From assembly GCA_963696495.1 (NCBI GenBank), contig CAVOKJ010000005.1, forward strand, positions 124,001-188,000: a stretch of 64,000 nt of DNA. Direction: 5' to 3'. Origin of the DNA: Bog-756 sp963696495 (GTDB taxonomy: Bacteria; Actinomycetota; Acidimicrobiia; Acidimicrobiales; RAAP-2). The notes beneath the pieces were generated by a model. It made no database searches. It had not been told where the DNA came from and was given only the letters and a program-made list of their open reading frames with translations. Positions within the stretch are counted from its first letter, which is position 1; every line of letters begins with the position of its first letter. This document shows, piece by piece, positions 8,857 to 17,596 of the stretch. The translations under genes were made by a program, and so were the position numbers.

Positions 8857-10095
8857 TCAGCGGTTGAGCAGGTCCCGGGCGATATGGGTGACCTGGATCT
8901 CGTCGGTCCCGGCGTAGATCTGGAAGACCTTGGCGTCGCGGGCCAACTGCTCGACCCGGAACTCGGCCATGTAGCCGTTGCCCCCGAAGAGCTGCACGGC
9001 CTCCATGGCGACCTCCGAGGCGGCCTGGGCCGAGTACAGCTTCATGGCCGACGCCTCGGCCAGCGTCAGGCTCTTGCCCGCCTCGGACAGTTCGATGTGC
9101 CGGAAGACCAGGTTCTGGACGTTGAGCCGGGCCACCTCCATCTTGGCCAGCTTGAGCTGGATGAGTTGGCGATCCCCGATGGGCTGGCCCCACAGCATGC
9201 GGTTCTTCGCGTACTCGACCGAGAGCTTCAAACACTCCTCGATGAGACCCAGGGACATGGCGGCCAGACCGGCCCGCTCGGTGACGAAGTTTCCCTTGGC
9301 CGAGTCCCGGCCGCTTCCAGCCCGTTCGTCCTCGGTCTCGCCCAGGAGATGGTCCGTGCCCACGCGGACGTCGGACAGGAACAGTTCACCGGTGGGCGAC
9401 GAGTGCAGGCCCATCTTCCGGAAGGGCTTGGACTGCTCCAGGCCCGGGGTCCCCCGGTCGAGGACGAAGGTGAGGACCTGGCGGTCACGGATCGGCGTGT
9501 CCGAGCCGTCGTCCAGCTTGGCGTAGAAGACGATGGTGTCGGCGTACGGCCCGTTGGTGATGAACGTCTTGTTGCCGTTGAGGATGTACTCGTCGCCGTC
9601 CCGCCGGGCGGTGGACTTCATGCCCCCGAGGGCGTCGGAACCGGAGTCGGGCTCGGTGATCGCCCACGCCCCGACCTTGTCGCCGGTGAGGAGGTCGAGC
9701 CCCCAGCGCTCCATCTGCGCCGGCGTCCCCTGCTTCATGATCGTGCCGCCGGCCAGTCCGGTGCTGACCCCCATGGCGGTGACGATGCCGGGGCAGTAGT
9801 GGCACAGCTCGACGATGGGGATGAGGGTCATGGCCGCCGCCCCGCCGTCACCCCGTCGGCCGCCCTGGCTCTCCTCGGCGGCGCCCTTCGCGCCCGATAC
9901 CTTGCGCTCGAGCTGCCTCTTGAACCGGTCACGGGCCAGCTGGTCCATGCCGAAGGTCTCGTACAGCTTGCGGATGATGTCGTAGGGGGGGAGGTCGCCG
10001 TGCTCCAGCGCGTCGATGTTCGGCACGACCTCGGTGTCGATGAAGCGCCGGATGGCATCCCTGATCATCAACTGCTCTTCGGACCATTCGTACAC
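8857..10095 (-). CDS. Acyl-CoA dehydrogenase
   Basis: A 412-residue FAD-dependent acyl-CoA dehydrogenase with the N-terminal helical domain, the WAITEPDSGSDALG beta-domain signature and the C-terminal QLFGGNGYMAEF motif. The usual medium-chain catalytic Glu is absent: the local motif reads IYAGTDEIQ rather than IYEGT. A Glu in VTERAGLAAM (about residue 272) lies where isovaleryl-CoA-type enzymes carry their base, so a branched or long-chain substrate is possible. Residues ~65-85 hold a charged, Gly-rich insert. GTG start with AAAGGGAG 7 nt upstream. Substrate not assignable from sequence. Confidence 0.92.
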   Translation of the reverse strand: MYEWSEEQLMIRDAIRRFIDTEVVPNIDALEHGDLPPYDIIRKLYETFGMDQLARDRFKRQLERKVSGAKGAAEESQGGRRGDGGAAAMTLIPIVELCHYCPGIVTAMGVSTGLAGGTIMKQGTPAQMERWGLDLLTGDKVGAWAITEPDSGSDALGGMKSTARRDGDEYILNGNKTFITNGPYADTIVFYAKLDDGSDTPIRDRQVLTFVLDRGTPGLEQSKPFRKMGLHSSPTGELFLSDVRVGTDHLLGETEDERAGSGRDSAKGNFVTERAGLAAMSLGLIEECLKLSVEYAKNRMLWGQPIGDRQLIQLKLAKMEVARLNVQNLVFRHIELSEAGKSLTLAEASAMKLYSAQAASEVAMEAVQLFGGNGYMAEFRVEQLARDAKVFQIYAGTDEIQVTHIARDLLNR

Positions 10096-10160
10096 GATCG
10101 AGCTCCCTTTCCCCCGTGCCGTCCGACCACGGACTGCACCGAGGCTAACCGAGGTCGGCC

Positions 10161-10166
10161 TACAGT
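10161..10166 (+). promoter_or_regulatory. -10 box TACAGT of leaderless glbO
   Basis: TACAGT ends 7 nt before the GTG at 10174; no ribosome site is visible. Confidence 0.55.
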
Positions 10167-10173
10167 CGGGTGC

Positions 10174-10566
10174 GTGCGACTGAAGCGCGATCCGGAGCGG
10201 TCACCCTACGAGCGCTGGGGCGGCGATGCCTTCTTCACCGCCCTGGTGGAGCGGTTCTACGCCGGCGTCGCCGTCGATCCGCTGCTGCGCCCCCTGTACC
10301 CCGACGACCTGGATGAGTCCAAGGCCCACCTGGCCCTGTTCCTGATGCAGTACTGGGGTGGGCCCCCCACCTACAGCGAGCAGCGGGGCCACCCCCGGCT
10401 GCGCATGCGCCACGCTCCCTTCGTGATCGGCCCGGCGCAGTCCGAGGCCTGGATGCGGCACATGACCGACGCGGTGGCGGCCGCCGGCATGGAGCCCGAC
10501 GACGAACGGGAGCTGCTCGAGTACCTGTCCATGGCCGCGCACAACCTGATCAACGCGCCCGGGTAG
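10174..10566 (+). CDS. glbO: Group II truncated haemoglobin (GlbO type)
   Basis: A 130-residue 2-on-2 globin. The run YERWGGDAFFTALVERFY, the LRPLYP turn, the LFLMQYWGGPPTYSEQRGHP segment and the proximal-His motif LRMRHAPF all match TrHbO. Group II features include the Trp in YWGG. It probably binds O2 or NO and protects against oxidative or nitrosative stress. The GTG start follows a leaderless -10 box. It is divergent from the acyl-CoA dehydrogenase and convergent with the transglutaminase gene (12-bp gap). Confidence 0.94.
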   Translation: MRLKRDPERSPYERWGGDAFFTALVERFYAGVAVDPLLRPLYPDDLDESKAHLALFLMQYWGGPPTYSEQRGHPRLRMRHAPFVIGPAQSEAWMRHMTDAVAAAGMEPDDERELLEYLSMAAHNLINAPG

Positions 10567-10578
10567 GACCGGCGCCCG

Positions 10579-11466
10579 CTACCGCGGCGCGTCGACCGCC
10601 CGGGAGACGTCGACGGAGACGTCGAGGGTGTGGGAGTCCCCACCTCCGAACACGATGCCCTTGAGGGGGGAGACGTCCGAATAGTCGCGGCCCCAGGCGG
10701 TGGTGACGTAGCTCGAGCCGACGATCTGGTCGTTGGTCGGGTCGACGTCGAGCCAGCCCCACCCGGGGATGAACACCGAGGGCCAGGCGTGTGAGGCGTC
10801 GGCGCCGATCAGCCGCTCCCCGCCGGCCGGTGGCGCGGTCTCGAGGTAGCCGCTGACGTACCGGGCGGCGAGTCCCACCGAGCGCAGGCAGCCGATGGCC
10901 AGGTGGGCGAAGTCCTGGCACACGCCCCGACGGAAGCCGAGCACCTCGTCCAACGGCGTCGTCACCGTGGTGAACCCCGGGTCGTAGAGGAAATCGACGA
11001 AGATCCGCTCGGTCAGCTCGGACACGGCCTCGCCCAGTGGCCTCCCGGCGGGGAAGGACGGCTCGGCGTAGGACCGGATCCCGGCGGAGAGTTGGATGAG
11101 CGGTGATTCGAAGCAGAACTCCCGTGCGGCGAGGGTCTCCGGGCCGAGGTCGCCGGCCAGCGTGTCGCGGGCCTCCTCCCAGCTCGACCCGGCCGCCGGC
11201 ATCGCCGCCCGTGGCGACACCGACACCGAGCTCGTCGAGGTCACCGTCAGCTCGGTGAACGGACCGTCGACGGCGAACGAGACGACGGGGTTGCCGAAGA
11301 AGTCGGTCCGTTCCGACCAGCTGGCCGGAGTGGGCTCCACGACGATCTCGCTGGACAGGCAGTGCTGGCGCTCGGAGTCCCGCGGCCGCAGGTGGGCCTC
11401 GTTGCGGGCCCGGGAGACCGGCGCGTTGTACCGGTACCTGGTGCGATGGACGATCCGGTAGGTCAT
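10579..11466 (-). CDS. Transglutaminase-like cysteine peptidase (Anbu-associated type)
   Basis: A 295-residue protein with an N-terminal bacterial transglutaminase-associated domain (YRIVHRTRYRYNAPVSRARNEAHLRPR) and a transglutaminase-like catalytic core. The triad is visible: Cys in GVCQDFAHL (about residue 181), His in ASHAWPSVF (about 225) and Asp in WLDVDPTND (about 240). Such proteins act as peptidases or amide-forming enzymes. It is the last gene of the four-gene operon; its ATG overlaps the stop of the fused ATP-grasp gene (ATGA). Homologues of this type are often encoded with ATP-grasp, alpha-E and Anbu proteins. Cytoplasmic, no signal peptide. Confidence 0.9.
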   Translation of the reverse strand: MTYRIVHRTRYRYNAPVSRARNEAHLRPRDSERQHCLSSEIVVEPTPASWSERTDFFGNPVVSFAVDGPFTELTVTSTSSVSVSPRAAMPAAGSSWEEARDTLAGDLGPETLAAREFCFESPLIQLSAGIRSYAEPSFPAGRPLGEAVSELTERIFVDFLYDPGFTTVTTPLDEVLGFRRGVCQDFAHLAIGCLRSVGLAARYVSGYLETAPPAGGERLIGADASHAWPSVFIPGWGWLDVDPTNDQIVGSSYVTTAWGRDYSDVSPLKGIVFGGGDSHTLDVSVDVSRAVDAPR

Positions 11467-14297
11467 GGTGGCGGCCCCGTGACCGACGGCACCGGTCCCG
11501 GGGGACCGGTCGGGCCACCGGGACGGGCGCCGGACGAACCACCGGGCGGGCCGCCGGGCGCACCACCAAGGGAGTGCTGGAGTCCGGTCAGCATCGACAG
11601 TCGCTCATGGGAGAAGTAGGTGTGGCGGAGGCTGTCGAGCAGCTCGCCGAGGAGGTCCTCGACCTTGCCGAGCACCGAGTCGAGCGCGGGCCGGCGCATC
11701 GTCTCGGGATCCACCGACGCCAGCCGGGTCGCATCGGTCAGGCGGAGCGTGGTGGTGATCTCGAGGACGAGCTGCTCCCCGTGGCCCAGCCGCTGGGCCG
11801 GCGACTGCTTGGGCAGGTCGGCGAGCTGGTCGACCAGCCGCTCGAGCTGGTACATGACGCTCCTCGGATTGGCGGCGTCGTAGACGAGCAGGTCCACGGC
11901 ACCGGCGACCCGCATGGTCGACCCGGAACGGCGGCGGAAGATGATCAGACTCTCCGACGTCTTGAGCAGGGACTCGAGCAGCAGGTCCTCGACCACCCCG
12001 GCACGCTGGCGGCCGAGCACGGCCCGCAGCAGCCGGGTGAGGGACTGCGCCCGCTCCAGGCGTCTGCCGGCATCGAGGAACAGCCACGCCGAGTCCCGCT
12101 CCATGTTCTCCGCCGACAGGCCGGCCAGGGCCAGGAGCGCCTGCAGCAACCGTTGCAGGCTCGACTGGACACCGACGAGCTGGGTCGGCGGGCGGTTCCG
12201 CAGCCGGGCCAGCTCCTCTTCGACGTCGCCCACCAGCTGCCAGGTGTCGCTCGACAGCTGTTCGCGCACCGAATAGGCGGCGTCCACCAGCAACGCCAGC
12301 GACGAGACCAGGCTGCCGTCGACGCCGGCATCGAGCAGCAGCGCCAGCGCCCGCCGGTCGGTCGGGACGTCCGGCACCGGGCTCCCGGGCCGTGCCGACG
12401 CACCGGCCGGCTCGACGGGGTGGCGGGCCTCGACCAGGTCGTCCTCGTCCGGTTCGGAGACCGGGTCGAATCCCGACACGGTCCCGAGGGCGGTCAGGAG
12501 CACCTGCAGGGATTCGGCACCGCCGTCCACGCCCACGCCCAGGGGCTGGTCGAGCCGGGCCAGGACGGTCCGGATGAGCCGGATCACCAGCTCGGCGTGC
12601 TCGGCGGTCCGGCCCAGCACGAAGAGCTGGGCGGCCACCCGTCCCGGGAGGGGGCTCGACGCGTCGGGGAACACCGGCGGGCGGACGGTCGTCCGCGCCG
12701 ACCGGAGCCAGGTGCTCTGCTGGAGGGCCGGCACCGTCGACGCCACCCAGGTGTCCTTGCTGGTCGCCTCGTTGTGGCTCGAGATGATGAGGGACGAGCT
12801 CTCGGTCCCGACCCTGGTCAGGCCCCCCGGCAGGACGGAGAGCCCGTGGGTGCCGGCCCCGGCGCCGGCCGCGCTCTCGTCGGCCACCACGAAGGTGCGC
12901 AGGACCGCAGGACGGGGCTCGAGCGTCCCCGAGTCGGTGACCGTCGGGGTCGTCGACGGTTCGATGAGCTCCTGGCCCACCCACTCCCACGGCCGGGCAC
13001 GGATCTGGTCCGCCAACCGTTCCAGCCCCTCGGTGGTCAATGTCGATCCCGTGACCGGCCTCCGGGCGGCCGACGGCCGGACGGCCTGGACGACCATCTG
13101 GTCCAGGTGGGCGAGCACGTGACTCTGGGCCGTCGGTTCCCCGCACCACCAGGTGTCGGGACCGCGGAGGGCCAGCTCCTCGCCGAGCAGCAGCGGTGCC
13201 AGCCGGTCGAGCAGGCCGGTAAGGGCGGGGTTCTCGATCACACCGGCGCCGAGCGGGTTGATCACCGTGACCCGGCCGCGCCGGGCCACCTCCAACAGCC
13301 CGGGCACGCCGAGGAGCGAGTCGGCCCGGAGCTCGACGGGATCGCACCACTGGTCGTCGACCCGGCGGATGACCACGTCCACCGGGTCGGACCCGGCCAG
13401 GGACCGGAGCCAGACCCGGTTGTTGGCGACCACGAGGTCGCGGCCCTCGACCAGCACGTAGCCGAGGTAGGAGGCGAGGTAGGCGTGCTCGAAGTACGTC
13501 TCGCTGAGGGGCCCGGGTGTGAGGATGACGACCCGGGGCTCGTCGACGCCGTCGGGTGCGGCGGCCACGACGGCGGCCCGGATGGAGCGGAAGAAGCCGG
13601 CCAGCCGCTCGACGCCCGATTCGCGGTGCAGGTTGGGGAGGACCCTCGAGAGGATCGTGCGATTGACCAGGGCATAGCCGAGCCCCGACGGGGCCTCGGC
13701 CCGGTCGCCGACCGCCCGGAACCGGCCCTGGCCGTCCCGGACCACGTCGACGGCGGTGAGGAAGAGCCGGTGCGAGCCCGAGGACGGCGTGCCGACACAG
13801 GGTCGGAGAAACCCGGGATGCCCGAGCACCAACTGGGCGGGGATGTGGCCCCCGGCGATCAGCTTCCGGTCGCCGTAGATGTCGTCGAAGACCAGGTCGA
13901 GCAGCGCCACCCGTTGGGCCACCGCCGACTCCAGGCCCGACCATTCAGCGCCATCGACCACCAGGGGACAGGGGTCGAGCGACCACGCTTGGCGCCGACT
14001 CTGGTGGTCGCTGGTGACGTTGAAGGTGGCGCCCTCGTTGCGCAGGAGCCTGGCCAGCTCGGCGCGGCGGGCGAGCAGGCCGCTCGGACCGAGTCCGGCC
14101 AGCTCCGCCGCGACCTGTTTCCAGCGCGTCCGCACCGTACCGTCCGGCCCGAGGTACTCATCGGTGCGTCCGGTCATCCCCGAGTACTCGGGCAGCACGG
14201 GGCCGCCGGGTTCTCCGGATCCCCCGGGACCACCGGGACCACCGGCCCCCGGGGAGCCGTCGGCCCCGAAGGGTTCCGCGGTGGTCGCCGTGGTCAC
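11463..14297 (-). CDS. Circularly permuted ATP-grasp fused to C-terminal alpha-E domain
   Basis: A 944-residue fusion. Residues ~45-515 are a type 2 circularly permuted ATP-grasp (COG2308; VVILTPGPLSETYFEHAYLA, LLGVPGLLEVARRGRV, GGLTRVGTESSSLIIS). Residues ~530-910 are an alpha-E/DUF403-type helical domain ending HTYFSHERL. Both ends are Gly/Pro-rich: residues ~12-32 (GGPGGPGGSGEPGGP) and the last ~35. Compared with the first operon gene, the ATP-grasp lacks the KPANESGGYG loop (it reads QAVRPSAARRP) and EDN is replaced by GDR, so ATP binding may be weak or lost. The GTG start overlaps the alpha-E stop (GTGA). Confidence 0.88.
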   Translation of the reverse strand: MTTATTAEPFGADGSPGAGGPGGPGGSGEPGGPVLPEYSGMTGRTDEYLGPDGTVRTRWKQVAAELAGLGPSGLLARRAELARLLRNEGATFNVTSDHQSRRQAWSLDPCPLVVDGAEWSGLESAVAQRVALLDLVFDDIYGDRKLIAGGHIPAQLVLGHPGFLRPCVGTPSSGSHRLFLTAVDVVRDGQGRFRAVGDRAEAPSGLGYALVNRTILSRVLPNLHRESGVERLAGFFRSIRAAVVAAAPDGVDEPRVVILTPGPLSETYFEHAYLASYLGYVLVEGRDLVVANNRVWLRSLAGSDPVDVVIRRVDDQWCDPVELRADSLLGVPGLLEVARRGRVTVINPLGAGVIENPALTGLLDRLAPLLLGEELALRGPDTWWCGEPTAQSHVLAHLDQMVVQAVRPSAARRPVTGSTLTTEGLERLADQIRARPWEWVGQELIEPSTTPTVTDSGTLEPRPAVLRTFVVADESAAGAGAGTHGLSVLPGGLTRVGTESSSLIISSHNEATSKDTWVASTVPALQQSTWLRSARTTVRPPVFPDASSPLPGRVAAQLFVLGRTAEHAELVIRLIRTVLARLDQPLGVGVDGGAESLQVLLTALGTVSGFDPVSEPDEDDLVEARHPVEPAGASARPGSPVPDVPTDRRALALLLDAGVDGSLVSSLALLVDAAYSVREQLSSDTWQLVGDVEEELARLRNRPPTQLVGVQSSLQRLLQALLALAGLSAENMERDSAWLFLDAGRRLERAQSLTRLLRAVLGRQRAGVVEDLLLESLLKTSESLIIFRRRSGSTMRVAGAVDLLVYDAANPRSVMYQLERLVDQLADLPKQSPAQRLGHGEQLVLEITTTLRLTDATRLASVDPETMRRPALDSVLGKVEDLLGELLDSLRHTYFSHERLSMLTGLQHSLGGAPGGPPGGSSGARPGGPTGPPGPVPSVTGPPP

Positions 14298-15277
14298 GAA
14301 GCGACGGTCTCCGGCTGCCAGCCGACGAACGTGGGCCGGAAGTAGGTGTCGTCGACACGGTCGTGCACGTCGGCCAAGGCCACCTGCACCTCGTCGAGGA
14401 ACTCGCTCAGGCCCTCGAGCGTGAGCCGCGACACGGCGGCGGTGGCCACGAGCACCGAGGCGTTGGTGCAGGCGTCGATGGCCTCCTCGGCGCGGGCCAG
14501 GCCCTTCAGCTGTGCCCGGGTCTCGGCCAGGCAGGCGGCCACCGCCCGCGGGAAGCGGTCGTCCTGCAGCAGGAATCGCAGCGTGGAGCCCCCCTGGGGG
14601 CGGGCGGGCATGGCCCGGCGGTACGGCTGGTAGGCGGCGAGCGATCGGAGCACGGCCATCCAGTGGACCACGTCGTAGGGATCGTCGCCACGCTTGGGGT
14701 GCAGGCTCTCCGAACGGACGTCCAGGACGCGGGTCGTGAGGTCGGCCCGCTCGAGGTTCTGGCCGATGAGGAGGAAGGACATGGCCTCGTCTCGGCTCAT
14801 GGTCCCGAGCAGGATCCCGTTGATCTGCTGGCAGCCGGCGATCACGCGACGCAGCCACTGGACCCGGCTCTGGCGGTTGTCCGATTCGGCCAGGTTGTCG
14901 GAGGAGGCGAGCCACAGGTTGTTGCAGGCCTCCCACGCCTCTCGCGGGACGACCGGCCGGGCGGTCCGCAGGTTCTCGCGGGCGGCGGCGATGGCACCGA
15001 GGATCGACGACGGGTTGCCGTCGCCGTGGAGGAGGAACTCGATGACGTCCTCTTCGGAGGGCCCGGCCCTCCCCGACTCCACCTCGGCCGAGTAGCGGTC
15101 GGCGAACTCGCTGTCGACCCCGGCGATGGCCAGCAGGGGCTCCCACCCGACGTCTTGGCCGATCGGCATGTCGACATGCGTGTCGGTGTGCACCTGGACG
15201 ATGCGGGCGGTGCACTCGGCGCGCTCGAGGTAGCGGCCGGCCCAGTAGACGGCCTCGGCCATTCGTGCCAGCAACAT
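14294..15277 (-). CDS. Alpha-E domain protein (DUF403/COG2307)
   Basis: A 327-residue, all-helical protein of the alpha-E family, which occurs next to or fused with circularly permuted ATP-grasp enzymes. The family start MLLARMAEAVYWAGRYLERAE and the end DDTYFRPTFVGWQ are clear. A conserved ENLR...SREAWE-type segment appears as AARENLRTARPVVPREAWE. The ATG has AAAGGAG 7 nt upstream. It is the second gene of the operon, 134 bp after the first and overlapping the third by 4 bp. Biochemical role is not established; it is inferred to partner the ATP-grasp in peptide-bond formation. Confidence 0.9.
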   Translation of the reverse strand: MLLARMAEAVYWAGRYLERAECTARIVQVHTDTHVDMPIGQDVGWEPLLAIAGVDSEFADRYSAEVESGRAGPSEEDVIEFLLHGDGNPSSILGAIAAARENLRTARPVVPREAWEACNNLWLASSDNLAESDNRQSRVQWLRRVIAGCQQINGILLGTMSRDEAMSFLLIGQNLERADLTTRVLDVRSESLHPKRGDDPYDVVHWMAVLRSLAAYQPYRRAMPARPQGGSTLRFLLQDDRFPRAVAACLAETRAQLKGLARAEEAIDACTNASVLVATAAVSRLTLEGLSEFLDEVQVALADVHDRVDDTYFRPTFVGWQPETVAS

Positions 15278-15411
15278 GGTGGGCTCCTTTGCTTCGGTCG
15301 GATCGGGCTCGTGGTCGTGGCTCCCCTCCGCCCCGTGCGGTTCGGCGGGGATCCCGTCGGCGCGCGGGCGGCCCGGCTGGGCGGCGCCGTCGTCCGGTCG
15401 GGCGCCTGCCA

Positions 15412-16977
15412 TCAGGACCCGTCGGGCAGGGTCGGCGGTGACTCCTGGGGATCGACCACCCAGGTGTCCTTGCTCCCACCACCCTGTGAGGAGTTGACCA
15501 CCAGCGAACCGGCCCGCCGTGCCACCCGGGTCAGCCCGCCGCGGGTCACATAGGCCCCCTCCGGGCCGAGCAGGGTGAAGGGACGCAGGTCCACGTGCCG
15601 GGGGGCGATGCCTTCCTCGCACAGGGTCGGGGCCGTGGAGAGCGGGATGATCGGTTGGGCCACCCACCGGCCCGGCTCCTCGTCGATCTGCTTGGTCACC
15701 GCGGCCATCTCGTCGGCGGTGGCCTGGGTCCCGACCAGCACGCCGTACCCGCCGGACTCGTTGGCCGGCTTGACCACCAGCCGCTCCAGGTTGCTGAGCA
15801 CGTAGTGCCGGGAGTCCTCGTCGCCACAGCGGAGGGTGGGCACGGTCGCCAGGACGGGCTCCTCGGCGAGGAAGAAGCGGATGATGTCGGGGACGTAGGA
15901 GTAGACCTTCTTGTCGTCGGCGATGCCCGCCCCGGGGGCGTTGACCAGTGCCACCCGCCCGGCCCGCCAGGACCGGATGAGCCCGGGCACACCGAGCATG
16001 GAGTCCGGGCGGAAGGCCTCGGGGTCGAGGAACAGGTCGTCGATCCGCCGGTAGATGACGTCGACACGCTGGAGCCCGTCGATGGTCCGGGCGTAGACGC
16101 AGTCGTCGTCGAGGACGACCAGGTCGCTGCCCTCCACCAGCTCGACCCCCAGCTGCTGGGCGAGGAAGGCGTGCTCGAAGTAGGCCGAGTTGTAGATCCC
16201 CGGCGTGAGCACGACGATGGTCGGGTCCCCGGTGGAGGGGGAGACCGACGCCAGCATGTTCGACAGCCGGCCGATGTAGGGATCGACCGGCTCGATGCTG
16301 TAGTGCCGGAACATCTCGGCGAACACGTGCTTGGCCACCATCCGGTTCTCCAGCAGGTACGACACCCCCGACGGCACGCGCAGGTTGTCCTCGAGCACGT
16401 AGACGGTGCCGTCTCCGTCGCGGATCAGGTCGCTTCCGCAGATGTGGGCCCAGATGCCCCCGGGGGGGTCCACCCCGACGCACTCACGGCGGAAGTTGGG
16501 GGAACCGGCGACCAGCTCCGAGGGCACCACGCCGGCGGCCACCGCCCGCTGGTCGTGGTAGACGTCGTCGATGAACAGGTTGAGGGCGTTCAGCCTCTGC
16601 ACCAGGCCGGACTCGATGAGCTGCCACTCGTCCGAGGGCATCACCCTCGGGATGATGTCGAAGGGCCACGGCCGGTCCACCCCGGTCGAGCCCTCGTAGA
16701 CGGTGAAGGTCACCCCGATGGCCCGCATCTCGCGGTCGGCGGCCTCCTGGCGCTCGGCCAGGGCGTCCGGTCCGAGGTCGGTGAAGTGGCGCCAGAGGGC
16801 CCGTGCGGCCGGCCTCGGGACGCCGTGGGGTCCGACCATCTCGTCGAAGAACTCGCCCGGGTCGTAGGAGGGCCACGGTGCCGTCGCCTGGTCGGTTCCT
16901 CCCGTGGGCGCGTCGGACGCCTCGGCTCGTTCCACATCCCAAGTGATACGACGACGATGCGTCCGGTGGGTTGCCAC
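15412..16977 (-). CDS. Circularly permuted type 2 ATP-grasp protein (COG2308)
   Basis: A 521-residue predicted carboxylate-amine ligase. The ATP-binding features look intact: VLEDNLRVPSGVSYLLENR, VVVLTPGIYNSAYFEHAFLA-type core (IVVLTPGIYNSAYFEHAF), and the loop VVKPANESGGYGVLVG, with GGSKDTWVVD near the C-terminus. Members are thought to build peptide-like amide bonds. First gene of a minus-strand operon with alpha-E, a fused ATP-grasp/alpha-E and a transglutaminase. GTG start with GGAGCGGAAA about 6-15 nt upstream. Divergent from acpP across 290 bp. Confidence 0.92.
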   Translation of the reverse strand: MATHRTHRRRITWDVERAEASDAPTGGTDQATAPWPSYDPGEFFDEMVGPHGVPRPAARALWRHFTDLGPDALAERQEAADREMRAIGVTFTVYEGSTGVDRPWPFDIIPRVMPSDEWQLIESGLVQRLNALNLFIDDVYHDQRAVAAGVVPSELVAGSPNFRRECVGVDPPGGIWAHICGSDLIRDGDGTVYVLEDNLRVPSGVSYLLENRMVAKHVFAEMFRHYSIEPVDPYIGRLSNMLASVSPSTGDPTIVVLTPGIYNSAYFEHAFLAQQLGVELVEGSDLVVLDDDCVYARTIDGLQRVDVIYRRIDDLFLDPEAFRPDSMLGVPGLIRSWRAGRVALVNAPGAGIADDKKVYSYVPDIIRFFLAEEPVLATVPTLRCGDEDSRHYVLSNLERLVVKPANESGGYGVLVGTQATADEMAAVTKQIDEEPGRWVAQPIIPLSTAPTLCEEGIAPRHVDLRPFTLLGPEGAYVTRGGLTRVARRAGSLVVNSSQGGGSKDTWVVDPQESPPTLPDGS

Positions 16978-17267
16978 AGTGTTTCCGCTCCGTGAATGTC
17001 AGCGTCCGATAACATGCTCACCTGGTGCCGGGCCCTGCCCGAGCCGTAGAGCGTGATCTGTCCAGCCTGAAGCCCTCGGAGCGGTCCTAGCGTTCCGATG
17101 TGTTCCATGGCACGTGGTGCAGTGCGGCGCGATCCGGCGAGGTGCAGGTGCGCTCAGGCCTTCGGGCTGACGGCACTGCCAGCCGACCATCGGCCGTCCG
17201 ATCCCGTTGTCGTCAACCGTATCGGAGGTCGTGGCCGGAACACGCCCGCCTACCAACAGGAGACACC
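16978..17267. other. Divergent intergenic region between ATP-grasp operon and acpP
   Basis: 290 bp without a convincing gene. It must hold the promoter of the ATP-grasp operon (minus) and of acpP (plus). Candidate boxes on the plus strand are TAGCGT (17089-17094) and TATCGG near 17219; neither is decisive. No riboswitch or terminator was recognised. Confidence 0.5.
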
Positions 17268-17564
17268 GTGCCCGCTGAGACCCACGTGGAGAAGGGTCCG
17301 CTCGACCGCACCCAGGTCCTCGCCCTCATCCGTGACCTGCTGGCCGACATCCTGGAGATCGAGCCGACGGCGATCTCGGAGTCGTCATCGTTCGCCGAGG
17401 ACCTCGACGCCGACTCGTTGGCCCTGATCGAACTGGTGGAGGGTCTGGAGGAGGAGCTGGGCGAGCGGTCGGTGGGCTTCCGGATCGATGACGAGGACCT
17501 CGAGGAGCTGCGCACGGTCCGCGACGCGGTGGACTACGTCTACGCGAAGCTCGGAGGGGCCTGA
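17268..17564 (+). CDS. acpP: Acyl carrier protein
   Basis: A 98-residue acidic four-helix protein with the phosphopantetheine site DLDADSLALIEL; the Ser in DSL is the attachment residue. It carries growing acyl chains in fatty-acid synthesis. There is an N-terminal extension of ~12 residues and an acidic C-terminus. The GTG start has AACAGGAG ending 5 nt upstream. It precedes rnc, as in many bacteria, and shares a lipid context with plsX 9 kb upstream. Loop II after DSL is longer than usual (GERSVGFRIDDEDLEEL). Confidence 0.93.
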   Translation: MPAETHVEKGPLDRTQVLALIRDLLADILEIEPTAISESSSFAEDLDADSLALIELVEGLEEELGERSVGFRIDDEDLEELRTVRDAVDYVYAKLGGA

Positions 17565-17596
17565 GGCCCTCCGATGGCGTCCCCGGAGGCCCGGGC

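Noticed and set aside
11574..14345. Long plus-strand open frame opposite the fused ATP-grasp gene
   Set aside because: It is the antisense shadow of the minus-strand gene; composition is Gly/Arg/Pro-rich with no domain.
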